From assembly GCF_905147045.1 (NCBI RefSeq), contig NC_065904.1, positions 11,346,001 through 11,410,000 on the forward strand: a DNA stretch of 64,000 nucleotides. Reading direction: 5' to 3'. Below are positions 23,713-34,585 of this stretch, one piece after another (positions within the stretch are counted from its first letter, which is position 1; each line of letters opens with the position of its first letter). Source of the DNA: Nymphalis io. Lineage: Eukaryota > Arthropoda > Insecta > Lepidoptera > Nymphalidae. The notes under the pieces are model-generated. The model did no database searches. It was not told the origin of the DNA and saw only the letters and a program-made list of their open reading frames with translations. Position numbers and translations under genes: made by a program.

Positions 23713-24136
23713 TCTGCAATCTTCAAATAATATTGTAAAAAAAAATTATTTACATATTTAGTTTATTTACATTTTTAAGTGGAAGATATAATATACTTCA
23801 TCGTATATTATTCTGAATTTATAATTCTACGATTGTTTAATAAAAATACCTAATGTGTTTTAGAATTATAAAAAAATGCTTAATTATTTCCTACCATTTA
23901 TTAAATTATTTAATACGATATTAAGTGGATACAAAAATATATTCTGAATACGCATGCGTAACTAGCACACAGTTTTTTTGTATTGAAAAGGAACAGTTTT
24001 CTGTGGTCTAGGTGATCACTTACGAACGACATGAAAAAAATAAAAATAAATTTATTAACATGAATGATTAACAATATCACAAAACTTGGTCAAGCGACAC
24101 TTTTTTTTCGCTTGAAAAATGCGTTTAAGCGTTTTG
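23713..24136. other. Unique AT-rich sequence
   Basis: No gene is recognised. The palindrome acgcatgcgt lies near 23950. Confidence 0.4.
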
Positions 24137-24264
24137 TTTTTTTAGAGAATAAGAAGGTGGGCAAGCATATGGGCCACCTGATGGTAAGTGGTCACCAACG
24201 CCCTTAGACATTGGCATTCTAAGAAATGTAAACCATCGCTTACATAGCCAATGCGCCACCAACC
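24137..24264 (-). mobile_element. Family A, 5' truncated
   Basis: Poly-T, then gagaataagaaggtgggcaa, through gggccacctgatggtaagtg to gcgccaccaacc. Only the 3' half of the minus-strand element is present. Confidence 0.9.
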
Positions 24265-24782
24265 AATGATTATTGTCATTTTATTATAATTAATTCTATG
24301 TTATGTATTGTATGCTAATGTATCTGTAAATTATTATCGGTGTCGGTTAAAATAAATACTTATTAGTAATATCGTTTCAGTACTATGGAAACAGGACTCA
24401 GGGTTAACTTAACCCTTTACCGGATAAGCGTATTTAATTTTCCCCTGAACTGAAAACCGTTTGAATGATTACGGAGTAAGTGAAAATGTCTTGAAACTGT
24501 CTTCAAAATTACAGGGCGATGATTGTTCAGTTTCTTGAACTTTGAATTTCATTGATTTATTTAAATTGAGTAAAATTTCTTTAAACTGAAATCGCTAATT
24601 GAATGAAACCGGTTTAATTTGTAGTCGGTTTTCATTCGGACCCTGTGTGGGTAATATTCTTCAAAGAAAATTCAACATGATAATTAATTTTAAATAAAAA
24701 ATTAAACCCTGTTAGCTTTTTTCATATCTATCAAAATATATTTCGTCTAAAATAATGTTTTATTTCCTTATTTATAATAGGT
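24265..24782. other. Unique AT-rich sequence
   Basis: No gene is recognised. A ttaaccctttaccgg motif at about 24407 recalls piggyBac ends, but no partner end was found. Confidence 0.4.
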
Positions 24783-24905
24783 AGCCTGTAAATGGGTAGA
24801 TTGGCAAATAAAATCTGGTAGTAAACAGTCACAACCGCCAATAAACATTGATATATTTACCATTCCTTACATCGCTAATACTCGATCAACCCTGAGATCC
24901 GACGG
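24783..24905 (-). mobile_element. Family A fragment, strongly diverged
   Basis: Keeps gtaaatgggtagattggcaa, ccgccaataaacattga and accattccttacatcgc in family order. Confidence 0.45.
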
Positions 24906-25044
24906 CCTTACTTTATAAAAATTGTTCAGTCGGTTCATAGTTAAGCAATGATGGGTCTTCTTCTTTCAAATGTAAAATCAATAATAACAGAGAGGGTGAA
25001 ATCATTGTTTAACTAAACATATATTTAGCAAGATTTATAAATAA

Positions 25045-25378
25045 AACGCCGCTGCATACCTGCTCCGCCGAAGAAGACCGGGGCAAGACCGGGGATGATA
25101 GGCGTCGGTGGGACTAGGGGGATTCTCCGTACCCTGGTAATCCCCCTAGAGAATGGAGGCCTACATAGGCAGGCCTTCCGTCAAGAGCATCGCGGTAGCA
25201 TGAGCAAGCGATTCCGTGGCGCTCCTCATTAAGACGGAAAGGGTAACGCTGGTTTTATAGTGGGTATTCCGATTCGGGGTTCACTTGACGCCTTGGACAC
25301 TGGCGAGCCCCACGTACCCCACCACTGTTCCCGTAGGGGAAACACGCATCGCATTTTCCCATTGTGGGAAAAAAAGTT
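25045..25378 (+). mobile_element. Family E GC-rich element, longest copy
   Basis: About 330 bp of GC-rich sequence in AT-rich DNA. It includes an 11-bp inverted repeat (ctagggggatt at 25114-25124 with aatccccctag at 25139-25149), gcggtagcatgagcaagcga, and gtttcccc-type blocks near the right end. It has no open frame and no recognisable tRNA head. It may be a LINE or SINE 3' region; the class is not known to me. Confidence 0.75.
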
Positions 25379-25394
25379 TTATAAATAAGACCGT

Positions 25395-25472
25395 AAGAAT
25401 TTACGACCCTTGTGTGACCACTTACCATTAAGTGACCCATTTGCATATCCACAAATTTATTATAAAAAAACA
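25395..25472 (+). repeat. Family A-related 3' tail
   Basis: Contains gtgaccacttaccattaagt and ends ttattataaaaaaac. It is the shared retroelement tail block next to, but apparently separate from, the family E copy. Confidence 0.5.
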
Positions 25473-25902
25473 CCTCTCCAAATGGGCTGAAACAGAGCCC
25501 TATAAGGAAATAATAAATAGAATCATAAACTCTTCGAGTAAATAAATCGAATTGTATAAAAAAAAACGCAATTTACATATACCAAATATATGTATATTCG
25601 TAACCTCGTTTGTCTGCTAATAACTATATAAAAGATTAAATCTAACATAACACATTTGAATGTAAAATGAATTTTATCTTTCAAACAATACATAACCTTA
25701 ACATTGCTTTTGTTGTAACACAATGCCTTGCGTAAGCGCACGTTTAAATTGAATCAGGCAAGCGTGAGCTGTTTACGCATTTCATTATTTCTAAACAGCT
25801 TAGATAAGTGTATATTTTTATTATATATAATAGTGATTATCAATTTTCTGTTTCGAATTTGAGTGCAACGTTTATGTATGTAACGTTTCTGATTACTTAT
25901 GT
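25473..25902. other. Unique AT-rich sequence
   Basis: No gene is recognised. The two minus-strand frames (25523-25741 and 25754-25936) have no familiar motif, and the second runs into the MITE. Confidence 0.4.
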
Positions 25903-26321
25903 AATGTGCACAGTGACGTAGGGCCAGGTGGTGCATTGCACCAGGGCTCCGGAGCTCAGGGGGCCCTCTAACCTCAGCTTTGAAAAGAGAGGAGCAAAAA
26001 AGAAAATTCTGAGAATTCTGGGAATTCTGTTAAAATCTTTTTTTTCCCTTCTCATCTGTATAATAAATATTCTGTATTGTCATCTGCGTCGTTATTTATT
26101 TATTCCCATTTTCTTCTATTAAACACTTAGAGATCCTACTCCTCATAGAAGAGATATTTGGATATAGCCTACTAGGGATAAGTTGAACTTACTGTTTCCT
26201 GTTCTTGTTTCTATCTATAATTTTGAAGGCTAATATAAGTTCAAGCTACGCGGAAAGAGGGGGCGATTCTTTCCTTATGCACCGAAGCCCTTGTCCACCT
26301 AGCTACGCCACTGAATGTGCA
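25903..26321. mobile_element. hAT-type MITE with perfect 8-bp target duplication
   Basis: The 8-bp repeat aatgtgca lies at 25903-25910 and 26314-26321. Between them, 25911-26313 starts cagtgacgtagggccaggtg, and its other end, reverse complemented, reads cagtggcgtagctaggtgg. These imperfect terminal inverted repeats extend inward, with agggctccgg matching agggcttcgg. hAT transposons make 8-bp duplications and commonly begin with CAGTG-type ends. At about 400 bp with no transposase frame, it is non-autonomous and must have been moved by a hAT transposase supplied elsewhere. Frames at 25928-26122 and 26205-26429 are incidental. Confidence 0.88.
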
Positions 26322-26463
26322 CCAAGTTTAATATTAATAAAATTTGTATGGAACTACTCCCATCGCAACCAAACCGATTATCGAGATGTCATGACAAACC
26401 TAACCTATTATAAAAGATTATTTATATAAGCTACCCAATTTTAGAATATTGCATATGTCGGAT

Positions 26464-26540
26464 AAATTCCGTCACATATGTATTCACGAACCCACATTGG
26501 AGCATGGTGGAATAATATCCAAACCTTCTTCTCATAATAA
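26464..26540 (+). mobile_element. SINE-B fragment
   Basis: Matches the 3' middle of the family: cacatatgtattcacgaacc, then gagcatggtggaataatatc, then aaccttcttctca. Confidence 0.7.
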
Positions 26541-26756
26541 CACACTACTTGTTATAAATAAAGTTTATCTCGTTGTTAAAGTTTATGCCTTCAAATATTA
26601 TATTATGAACTTACTAGAAATTATATAACGATTCAATTTGAGTTATATACATAATATATAATAGAAATTATAAATACATATAATGTTATTTAACATAAGA
26701 TATATACGAATAAATGATGAAAAACGTTGTTTTGCTTCCGTTAATATTGTGAAGTT

Positions 26757-26921
26757 TTATAAAGGCAGAATGGCAAAAGGGCCACCTGATGGTCGTCACC
26801 ACTTGAATGACGCTGTAAGAAATATTAACCGTTACTTATAATGTCATAACGCTACCAATCTTGGGAAAATGTTAAGTCCCTTGTGCCTTTACTTAAACTG
26901 ACTCGCTCACGTCGTCTTTTA
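26757..26921 (-). mobile_element. Family A, diverged
   Basis: Keeps gggccacctgatgg, aagaaatattaaccgttact and aagtcccttgtgccttta in order; the 5' end is lost. Confidence 0.65.
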
Positions 26922-27404
26922 AAAAAGGGCTGTTTTTTTACTAAATTTTGACATCACAACTTTGTTAAGTAATTCACCTTTAAGAACATTACTAGAAGGG
27001 GTAAGATAATGCAAATATATTAGTTTTTAAGATAATAAACAAATGCTTCGACTGTTATCAGAAAATAATGATATTAAACTGAATAATAATACTAAGCCCA
27101 TGAAACAGCCAGAAATAATAAGACCCTGTATAAAGCTAACCAGTCGTGACTTAGAGCTTATACTAGTGATGTAAGCTTATAACATCGATAAATATCGATA
27201 GACATATTTTAGCGTTAATAATTCTCAATTTTTGTTTCCTTATTTTTTACGAAATATAATGAATTAAAGAATTTAGTTTTAAGGAAATATTATAATAATA
27301 TTTAATATGTAGTAAATGTTTGCGTTTGATTACTAATACTAATTATATTAGTAGAAAAAAATATCGATAATATATTTAAGTATCTTCAAAATATAACACA
27401 TCAC
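26922..27404. other. Unique AT-rich sequence
   Basis: No gene or repeat family is recognised. Confidence 0.4.
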
Positions 27405-27760
27405 TAAACGCCCCGAGCAATCAAATCGTGTCCATACATTAAGAGCATTCATAGGTCTGTCGCTTAATGCAATTCATTGTACAAGGATCCCTGCAACAAC
27501 AAAGATATCTTGACCTCACTGTCCCCTCCGATCACCAACAAAACAGACTAAACCGGTGGCTATGTGAACAAATTCAGGGCTCAAGTTGAAACGGACACGT
27601 ATATCCCTCGCATAAACAACGACCAGCGTTACAAGGTCCCAATGTCACATACATTTTATTTGGTGGAAAGGTCGATATAAAGTCCATGGTATATTGGCAA
27701 CGTCAATCAAATGAAGCCTGTATAGTGTACGATTTGCAGACTTGAAAGGATTCGTTGAGA
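27405..27760. other. Non-repetitive, less AT-rich segment
   Basis: About 350 bp of balanced composition with no open frame above 60 codons and no match to the repeats here. It includes atatcttgacctcactgtcc, in which tgacct is a nuclear-receptor half site. It could be a conserved noncoding element or a noncoding exon; the sequence alone cannot decide. Confidence 0.25.
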
Positions 27761-27930
27761 TTCTGAATTTAAAAGGTTTAAGGAACGTATGTGATGCCGA
27801 AGTTTATATTATTATATTTTTCCATTACCTAATTAAAGTCTAAGAAATTTATTATTTACATTTTAAATGTGTAAAAAAATATATGGTTGCATAATATCAG
27901 ACTGAATTGAAATGTTTATATTATTAAAGT

Positions 27931-27991
27931 AACTAACACCTGCTTGGCCTGGGTGAGGGAAGACGGGTGTTCTGTTAGTGTTAGCAGGTGT
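27931..27991. repeat. Imperfect inverted repeat
   Basis: aactaacacctgct at the left pairs imperfectly with gttagtgttagcaggtg at the right around a GC-rich centre (ggcctgggtgagg). Confidence 0.55.
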
Positions 27992-28058
27992 AGCCTATGT
28001 TATAAGTCAAAGGTCTTTAATCTTGATTCCATGTGTAATCTAAGCTCTTCCAGCTGTT

Positions 28059-28112
28059 TTTGCGCGATTGAGTAACAAACACAAATATTCATAATATTAG
28101 TAGGATTCTAGA
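28059..28112 (+). repeat. Family F tail fragment
   Basis: Resembles the RTE-like 3' end: tttttgcgcgattgagtaac, then acaaatattcataatattag. Confidence 0.35.
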
Positions 28113-28145
28113 TTAGAAGCTGCGTGAGCCAGTGTGATACTGATA

Positions 28146-28600
28146 ATGTCTTCCTGACCAAGTTCAGCTGCGGTGGCCGTTCTCATGTAAAACTAACAAA
28201 CTGTGCAGCTACTGGTTCTACTGGTGGTAGAGCTTTGTGCAAGCTCATCTGGGTAGGTACTATCCACTCATCAGATATTCTACCGCAAAACAGCAGTACT
28301 TGGTATTGTTGTGTTCCGGTTTGAAGGGTGAGTAAGCCAGTGTAATTACAGGCACAAGGGACATAACATCTTAGTTCCCAAGGTTGGTGGCGCATTGGTG
28401 ATGTAAGCGATGGTTAACATTTCTTACAATGCCAATGTCTATGGGCGTTGGTGACCACTTACTATCAGGTGGCCTATATGCTCGTCCGCCTTCCTATTCT
28501 ATATAAAAAAGAGATATTATAATGCTCAAATCACTCTCTTTTCCTTCACTCTCATCTCATCAGACGAAGGATAAACGACTTACGTACTTTCTGACCCAAA
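28146..28600 (-). mobile_element. SINE-D copy split by a family A insertion
   Basis: The left part (tcttcctgaccaagttcagc to aaactgtgcag, 28146 to about 28209) and the right part (gatattataatgctcaaatc to cttacgtactttctgac, 28512-28600) are consecutive pieces of the D body. They are separated by the family A copy at 28220-28510. The order shows that this D copy is older than the A insertion. Confidence 0.7.
28220..28510 (+). mobile_element. Family A element, near full length, nested in SINE-D
   Basis: Runs from actggtggtagagctttgtg to cctattctatataaaaaa. It is well preserved. The 70-codon minus-strand frame is the family's recurring chance frame. Confidence 0.92.
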
Positions 28601-28872
28601 AAAATATACTTCTAACCCAAAAAAATACATTTTTTATGTAAGTCATTCTTCATCACGCTCGATTAGATAAAGATCAGATACGTTAAGATATGTATTTATT
28701 TATTATACCTCTTTGAGGAAACCTCTGAGAGGCAATCAGTCGAATAAATAATCCATACATCGTAAGAGTTGTATAAATATAAGCTTGCTAATGCTATCTA
28801 TCATTACTTTTCATACCAAAGGTATACAGATTTGTGGTAAGAAAATATAAACGTACATATACATTTGCGTTA

Positions 28873-29015
28873 GTTCAAACCAAGTGCAGGCACCATTGAG
28901 TGTATTGCTAATACATCCACCAAACCGCTTTGAAGCAACGTGATAAAATAATCTCCTTCTTCTCCTTAAGAAGAAAGTAGGCTTTCGCCTAGCAGCGCGA
29001 CATTTACTGGCTATT
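28873..29015 (+). mobile_element. SINE-B fragment, diverged
   Basis: Keeps caagtgcaggcaccattgag, aatacatccaccaaaccgct and cctagcagcgcgacatttac with a large internal gap. Confidence 0.6.
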
Positions 29016-29091
29016 ATTTTTTTATATTACATAATATGTAGTTTTAGTATTCTTACGCCCCAGGTCAAGCCAATACAAATATATTGCGTTT

Positions 29092-29335
29092 TTCTATAGA
29101 AGATTCTCAGTAGCAGCCCGGAGTCTGGAAGTTTTAAGTGCGTACACTCCCGTGTTTCGGAAACCACGTAAATCCGATAGTCTTGCGCCTAATTTCCGAT
29201 CGTGTCGGTATGCCGTCTCATCGGATTATGAGAGAAAATGTAGTGCGCACTTGTGCACTGTAATATGCTATAACTGTGCAGAAAGTTGGCTTATCTCTTA
29301 AAAGACTGGCTGTCGTAGATCATCATCATCATAAA
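29092..29335 (+). mobile_element. SINE-D, 5' truncated
   Basis: Starts in the body at agattctcagtagcagccc and ends in a (ATC)n tail, gatcatcatcatcat. The tRNA head is missing. The block tctcatcggattatgagaga is typical of the family. Confidence 0.8.
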
Positions 29336-29339
29336 GTTT

Positions 29340-30390
29340 CAAAATATTCAAATAAATGGTTTAGGAACAATATAACACAAACAAATAAATATTACTAGCA
29401 AAACTTGGCAGACGTACTTGTTGTCCTGCCTATGTACAAAGTCACGGTGACCGGTGGAACGTTATATAAGTTTATGTGCTGCAGTCATTTCTACCGTCTA
29501 GTTATAACAAAATTGATATTATAAGAACTTCTTCATAAAATATATATATATATATTCTTCATAAAATAAATATATATAAGCGAAATACCACTGACTCACT
29601 TATCACGAGATCTCCGAAACTATATCTCTATTCCGATTTTCTTGCATTTTAGCATAGTTATTTCGTCACTTAGACGGATTTAAGCAAATCCTTCTCAAAA
29701 TAAATTTGGAACATAAGTGTATGTTGTACGAAGTGATAAGGTGAAAGGTCAAACGGTGACGACATCTATTAATCTTAAGAAATCCAATCAAAATAATATT
29801 TTATGGTCGTGGCAGGGTTTTTTTAACGACGTTGACAATTCATATATATAAACAAGATTTAAAATTTTATGTATCATTTAATGATACCAAAAATATCTCC
29901 TTGGTTATAATATTAAATACATTTTTCGAAACATAAAAACAAACAGACTTTAATGGCCTATTGTTTGAGCGTAACATTCATCGCGTTTAAAAGTCTATAG
30001 TTATTCTATTGGCACAGCCATTCCCATAGTCGGTATAATCAGCTATCTCCATGGAAAAAGAAATCTTCATTTATATTTAACATTATACTTCATTACTTCA
30101 AAGTGTTTCTCATTGGAATTTATTCAATATTTTATATCAATGTACAAATCATATTATTTTTTTTTTGAAGTAAAACTTTTTCGACGATGAAAGTAAAAAA
30201 GCAAATTTTCGTCGACGCTTTTTAAAATATGTAACTAAATAAAATGTTTCTGATGTAGAATAAAAGCGGGAATTTCACTTATATCATGTACTATCGAGTG
30301 TATATATATACTCATTTATAAAACGAAATGTTCGCAAAATATCATTTCGGTTGATAGTTTCCGAAAAGTTTTTCGTAAAATGATCATTTG
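29340..30390. other. Unique AT-rich sequence with an old repeat remnant
   Basis: The segment 29578-29700 (ccactgactcacttatcacg, agatctccgaaactat) resembles a widespread insect LINE 3' remnant. A partial direct repeat (ttcttcataaaata) lies at about 29526-29570 around a (TA)n run. No gene is recognised. Confidence 0.4.
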
Positions 30391-30393
30391 ATA

Positions 30394-30692
30394 TTTTTTT
30401 TTTTTTTTTATAGAATAGGAAGGTGGACGAGCATTTGGGCCACCTGATGGTAAGTGGTCACCAAACGCCCTTAGACATTGGCATTGTAAGAAATGTCAAC
30501 CATCGCTTATAGCCAATGCGCCACCAACCTTGGGAACTAAGATTTTATGTCCCTTGTGCCTGTAATTACACTGGCTCACTCACCCTTCAAACCGGAACAC
30601 AACAATATCAAGTATTGCTGTTTTGCGGTAGAATATCTGATGAGTGGGTGGTACCTACCCAGACGGGCTTGCACAAAGCCCTACCACCAGTA
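30394..30692 (-). mobile_element. Family A element, full length
   Basis: A 16-base T run, then atagaataggaaggtggacg, to ctaccaccagta. Apart from a few substitutions it is nearly identical to the copy at 599-896, suggesting a young subfamily. Confidence 0.93.
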
Positions 30693-30861
30693 TGTATATG
30701 TATTTTTTGTAAGACATTAGGGAACCAAATTTAATAATCATTCAAATCATGGCCGATTTTAACTACTTATATCAAGTGTTAGCTTTGTACTTATGATCTT
30801 ACTGGTTCTCAAAAAGTACGTCGTCATCGCTATCGTAATTTTTTTTTTTAATTTTAATATC

Positions 30862-31120
30862 GGAGGCTGGTGGTCAGTTACTTTATCTTCACCCAAAGAT
30901 ATCATCAATTTAATAAATATAAATCATTTCTTACATCATCACTCCAATGGAATTACAATCCAACCAAAGGATTTAACGTGTCCCTTGTTCTATTAATTAC
31001 ACTGCTCACTCACGGCTCACTCACCATCCAAATCGGAAACAGTAAATAGTATTCCCGTTTGGCGGTACAATACCTTGTGATGTTCGACTTTAAATATCTG
31101 TCCGCCTGGGTGGGCTTGCT
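30862..31120 (-). mobile_element. Family A, strongly diverged
   Basis: Landmarks remain in order: ggctggtggtcagttac, cactcaccatccaaatcgga, cgtttggcggtacaatacc, cctgggtgggcttgcttaaa. Confidence 0.5.
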
Positions 31121-31882
31121 TAAAACCCTCAAAAAACATAACTCAGAAAAAAAACGGACACGTGAGTCTGTATCCTGTATAGAATATTGTCCAAAACTTA
31201 CTTAAACTAAATGTATCTTAGCAATATTAGTATCATTAAGTTAAGGAATTTATATTTCTTGAATATAACAAGCAAAATACATTATAAAATCACGACACAA
31301 GTAAATTAATTACTTTTGAACACCTTTTTATGTAGTTACAAATTACTAATATATTTTTTTCTAGTTAAACAAACTTATATTTACCAAAGTTTAAAAAGAA
31401 GTACCGATGATAATATATAAAATTTTCTCGCAAATAACTTCATTCACAATTTCTGAGGTAAAAACGAATGATTGCTTCCATTCAACGAAATCTGTCTTCG
31501 CTTTTTATTTTCGAAAAGTTGTACCTACGGACGGCGGTTTGGAGATTGATTAGTTTTTTCTTCTTTTATATCATTAAATAAATTTATATCATTAAAACGC
31601 TATTTTGTGATATATGTATCTTGAACTTTGAATCATTTGATTTCTAATACTAAACAGTAAAATAATATTTGTAAGAGCTTACTTCGTATATCACTTGTGT
31701 CATTTTGAAAACAGACTTGCGGTAATACTCTTTATTGATGCATATATCATTTTTATATTATTTGTATTACATATATAGTTTGTACCTAAGAATGTAACGG
31801 AGCGATTAAATATCATAATTTAAAAATCATAAAAACACTAAGCAAGGAGGCAAAAGTCTGTGGAGAAAGAAATTATATAATA
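31121..31882. other. Unique AT-rich sequence
   Basis: No gene or repeat family is recognised in about 0.75 kb. Confidence 0.4.
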
Positions 31883-31891
31883 TTTAAAAAA

Positions 31892-32190
31892 GTCGAGATG
31901 GCCCAGTGATAAGAACGCGTGAATCTTAACCGATGAACGTGGGTTCCAACCCGGGCAAGCATCTCTGAATTTTCATGTGCTTAATTTGTGATTAAAATTC
32001 ATCTCGTGCTTGACGGTGAAGGAAAACATCGTGAGGAAACCTGCATGTGTCTAATTTCATCGAAATTCTGCCATATGTGTATTCCACCAACCCGCATTAG
32101 AGCAGCGTGGTGGAATAAGCTCCAAACCTTCTCCTCAAAAAAGGAGAGGAGGCCTTAGCCCAGCAGTGGGACATTTACAGGCTGTTACTT
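31892..32190 (+). mobile_element. SINE-B, full length
   Basis: Head gtcgagatggcccagtgata, B-box region gggttccaacccgggcaag, body to aggccttagcccagcagtgg and tail ctgttactt. An 8-bp tttaaaaa occurs on each side (31883-31890 and 32193-32200) and may be the target duplication, though it is AT-only. Confidence 0.92.
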
Positions 32191-32368
32191 ACTTTAAAAA
32201 TTAAAAAAAAGAGTTCCTATTGCTTGACTTGCAACCAATATACCTCTTGTCGAGTTTCGAGTACGCTCACAGAATACCTCCATAGAAGTGGTCCAACAGT
32301 AAATTCCACAAAAGATTAAACGAGAATCTTAGATAAGATATTCAAAGTGGATCTTCATGTAAAGTTCA

Positions 32369-32560
32369 TTGCGCAAAGTCGCGTGCATAAGTTGTAGTGT
32401 GTTATACTTGGGCACGCACGGTAGAGCGGTCACGAATAATACCTATAATATCTACGGATTTATTCGGTCCGGTCGCAGGTCGCCTGTGAGATATCTTATT
32501 TTAGATCGCTGCTTCAGTGCGTCGGTCAGCGGGGACCACTACAAGCAGTAACGTCAGCAT
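32369..32560 (+). promoter_or_regulatory. CpG-rich patch, possible promoter or first exon
   Basis: Several CpG-containing blocks (gggcacgcacggtagagcgg, cggtccggtcgcaggtcgcc, gcgtcggtcagcgggg) stand out from AT-rich flanks. An arthropod initiator-like tcagt lies at 32514-32518. A weak donor-like gca/gtaacg follows at about 32549. The 60-codon frame across it has no known motif. This is composition-based inference only. Confidence 0.2.
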
Positions 32561-33555
32561 AATAAGTTTTTGTCAGAATTTAAGTATTGGTTATCAATGT
32601 GTACTTTTATTATATGTATCTTATAATTGATAGAAAAAAGGCAAATAAGCTAATATACCATAAAACAGAGATTGGTCATATTTACTCATAGACATTAGAT
32701 GAAAAGAAATGTAACCCATAGCTTATATTGCTAAAGCAATTGCACCTGCTAGATTTAAATGTGAGTTATTTAAGCCGGAATACATGAATAAATTATTAAT
32801 ATTAAATAAGTTAAACCGATCAAATTATATATTTTTTAGCATAAATATCAATTGATATAACATTATCTGTGAAAGTATACATGATTATTATCTACATAAT
32901 ATAATCATATATATAATTTGTTTTTATTTAAATAAAGAGCATCATTTTTAAGTTGACAGTACCTCGTTCCCCAAATGTTGACCGCACTTATCTGCCGTGA
33001 GGTATGCCTTATTATGTGAGTTTTTGCGAATGCCTCAGTAACATTGGCTGTTATCGAGGAAAAAGCCACATTTTACCTACATATAGGCAATTCTGTTAAA
33101 AAATACGCCTTTAGACGTCCATTCGCTATTTTTATTATGGAAAGTGAATTTTAATCAATTCCTTCTGACCTTTTCTAGTTTGTGTATAAAATAGTACCAT
33201 TTTCTTTGAACTGTTTTCCATGAACTACATACATCTGAGTTTTATGACAAATTTATGTTTAAAAAAAGACAATTTTATTTTTATCATTATTTTTTCTAAA
33301 TTTCACAAATTGTAGACCCGATTGTTATGTTACTCTATTATATGGGTGGATATGGCATTTGTAACGCAGTCATTATAAAAAAAGTATATTTTGATTTTAG
33401 AAAGAACTATTTGAAATTGAGATTTCGATTATTTTAAATTGTATTTTTGACTTTCATTCGTGTCTGAGAAATAAAACGTTTTACATAGAACTCATTTTTT
33501 AATTCTTAAATACTACAGTAAAATAATAATATCCTACAGTTACAAAATTAATCAA
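32561..33555. other. Unique AT-rich sequence, about 1 kb
   Basis: A very worn family A-like stretch may lie at 32634-32745 (catagacattagatgaaaag, aatgtaacccatagctta). Nothing else is recognised. Confidence 0.35.
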
Positions 33556-33559
33556 AATC

Positions 33560-33633
33560 ATCCTGATTCATTTCTGCCGCGGTGACCTTTCTCATCTGAG
33601 GCACGGGAGTGTAAACTTTAACAACTTTCAGGT
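33560..33633 (-). mobile_element. SINE-D fragment with internal deletion
   Basis: tcctgattcatttctgccgc followed directly by tctgaggcacgggagtgtaa joins two separate parts of the D body. Confidence 0.6.
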
Positions 33634-33677
33634 TGGGGCCGTGGTATAGTTCGAGGAGTGGTCCAATAACAGGTACA

Positions 33678-33850
33678 CGGACATTGACACTAAGAAATAT
33701 TAATCATCTTTAATATCACAAATGCGCCACTAAACTTGATAACTAAAATGTTATGTTCTTTGTGCATTTAGTTAAACTGGCTCACTCACCCTACATACTG
33801 CGCGGTAAAATAATGATTGGGTGTTACACAGACTTGCTTGCACAACTAAA
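33678..33850 (-). mobile_element. Family A, diverged
   Basis: Keeps acattgacactaagaaatat, aatgcgccactaaacttga, aactggctcactcaccctac and gacttgcttgcacaacta in order. Confidence 0.6.
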
Positions 33851-33857
33851 ACTATTA

Positions 33858-33864
33858 TAATATA

Positions 33865-33908
<44 letters not shown>

Positions 33909-33912
33909 TTTT
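33858..33912. repeat. (TA)n microsatellite
   Basis: A long alternating TA tract followed by a T run. It adjoins the worn family A copy. Confidence 0.9.
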
Positions 33913-34289
33913 AAAGTTAACATAAAACAACACAATAATTATAAGTCGATTCGAATCGTAAGTAAAGTGTATCCATACCTTTAAATTTTTTATAAAAGTA
34001 TTACAACCGTCCTAATCTATTGAACCGCGGGTCAGATCGTGCGATCCCTATCTGTAGCGATTGTGTATCGATTACAAAGAATCGTACCGGCCTTGATGAG
34101 ATATCGAGAGATTAATGGAACGATTTCGATTATTTGAAATATGGTTAGAAATGTATAATTTTATCGTGTAATGTAGACGGATAGTTGCGTTTTTAAATTT
34201 ATGATTGAAATAAATATTTAAAGTCTGTTTTAATATATAATAGCGTAATTTATATTGATGATCTGCTGTGAACATTATTGTCTTAACAG
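33913..34289. other. Unique AT-rich sequence
   Basis: No gene is recognised. The 136-codon minus-strand frame at 34072-34482 starts in the family A copy and runs out into this stretch; it is a repeat-derived frame, not a gene. Confidence 0.5.
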
Positions 34290-34585
34290 ACTGGTGGTAG
34301 GGCATTGTGCAAGCTCGTCTGGGTAGGTACCACCCACTCATCAGATATTCTACCGCAGCACTCGGTACAGTGTCAAACAGCAGTACTCGGTATTGTTGTG
34401 TTCCAGTTTGAAGGGTGAGTGAGCCAGTGTAATTACAGGCACAAGGGACATAACATCTTAGTTCCCAAGGTCGGTGGCGCATTGGTGATGTAAGCGATGG
34501 TTAACATTTCTCACAATGCCAATGTCTATGGGCGTTAGTGACCACTTACCATCAGGTGGCCCATATGCTCATCTGCCAAAAAAAA
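34290..34585 (+). mobile_element. Family A element with a micro-duplication
   Basis: Near full length from actggtggtagggcattgtg to catctgccaaaaaaaa. Extra bases between ctaccgc and aaacagcag (about 34357-34375) resemble a local duplication of the nearby gtactcggta block. The 3' end lacks the usual ctattctata. Confidence 0.9.

Noticed and set aside
24407..24425. Possible piggyBac end (ttaaccctttaccgg)
   Set aside because: No inverted partner or second TTAA boundary was found nearby.
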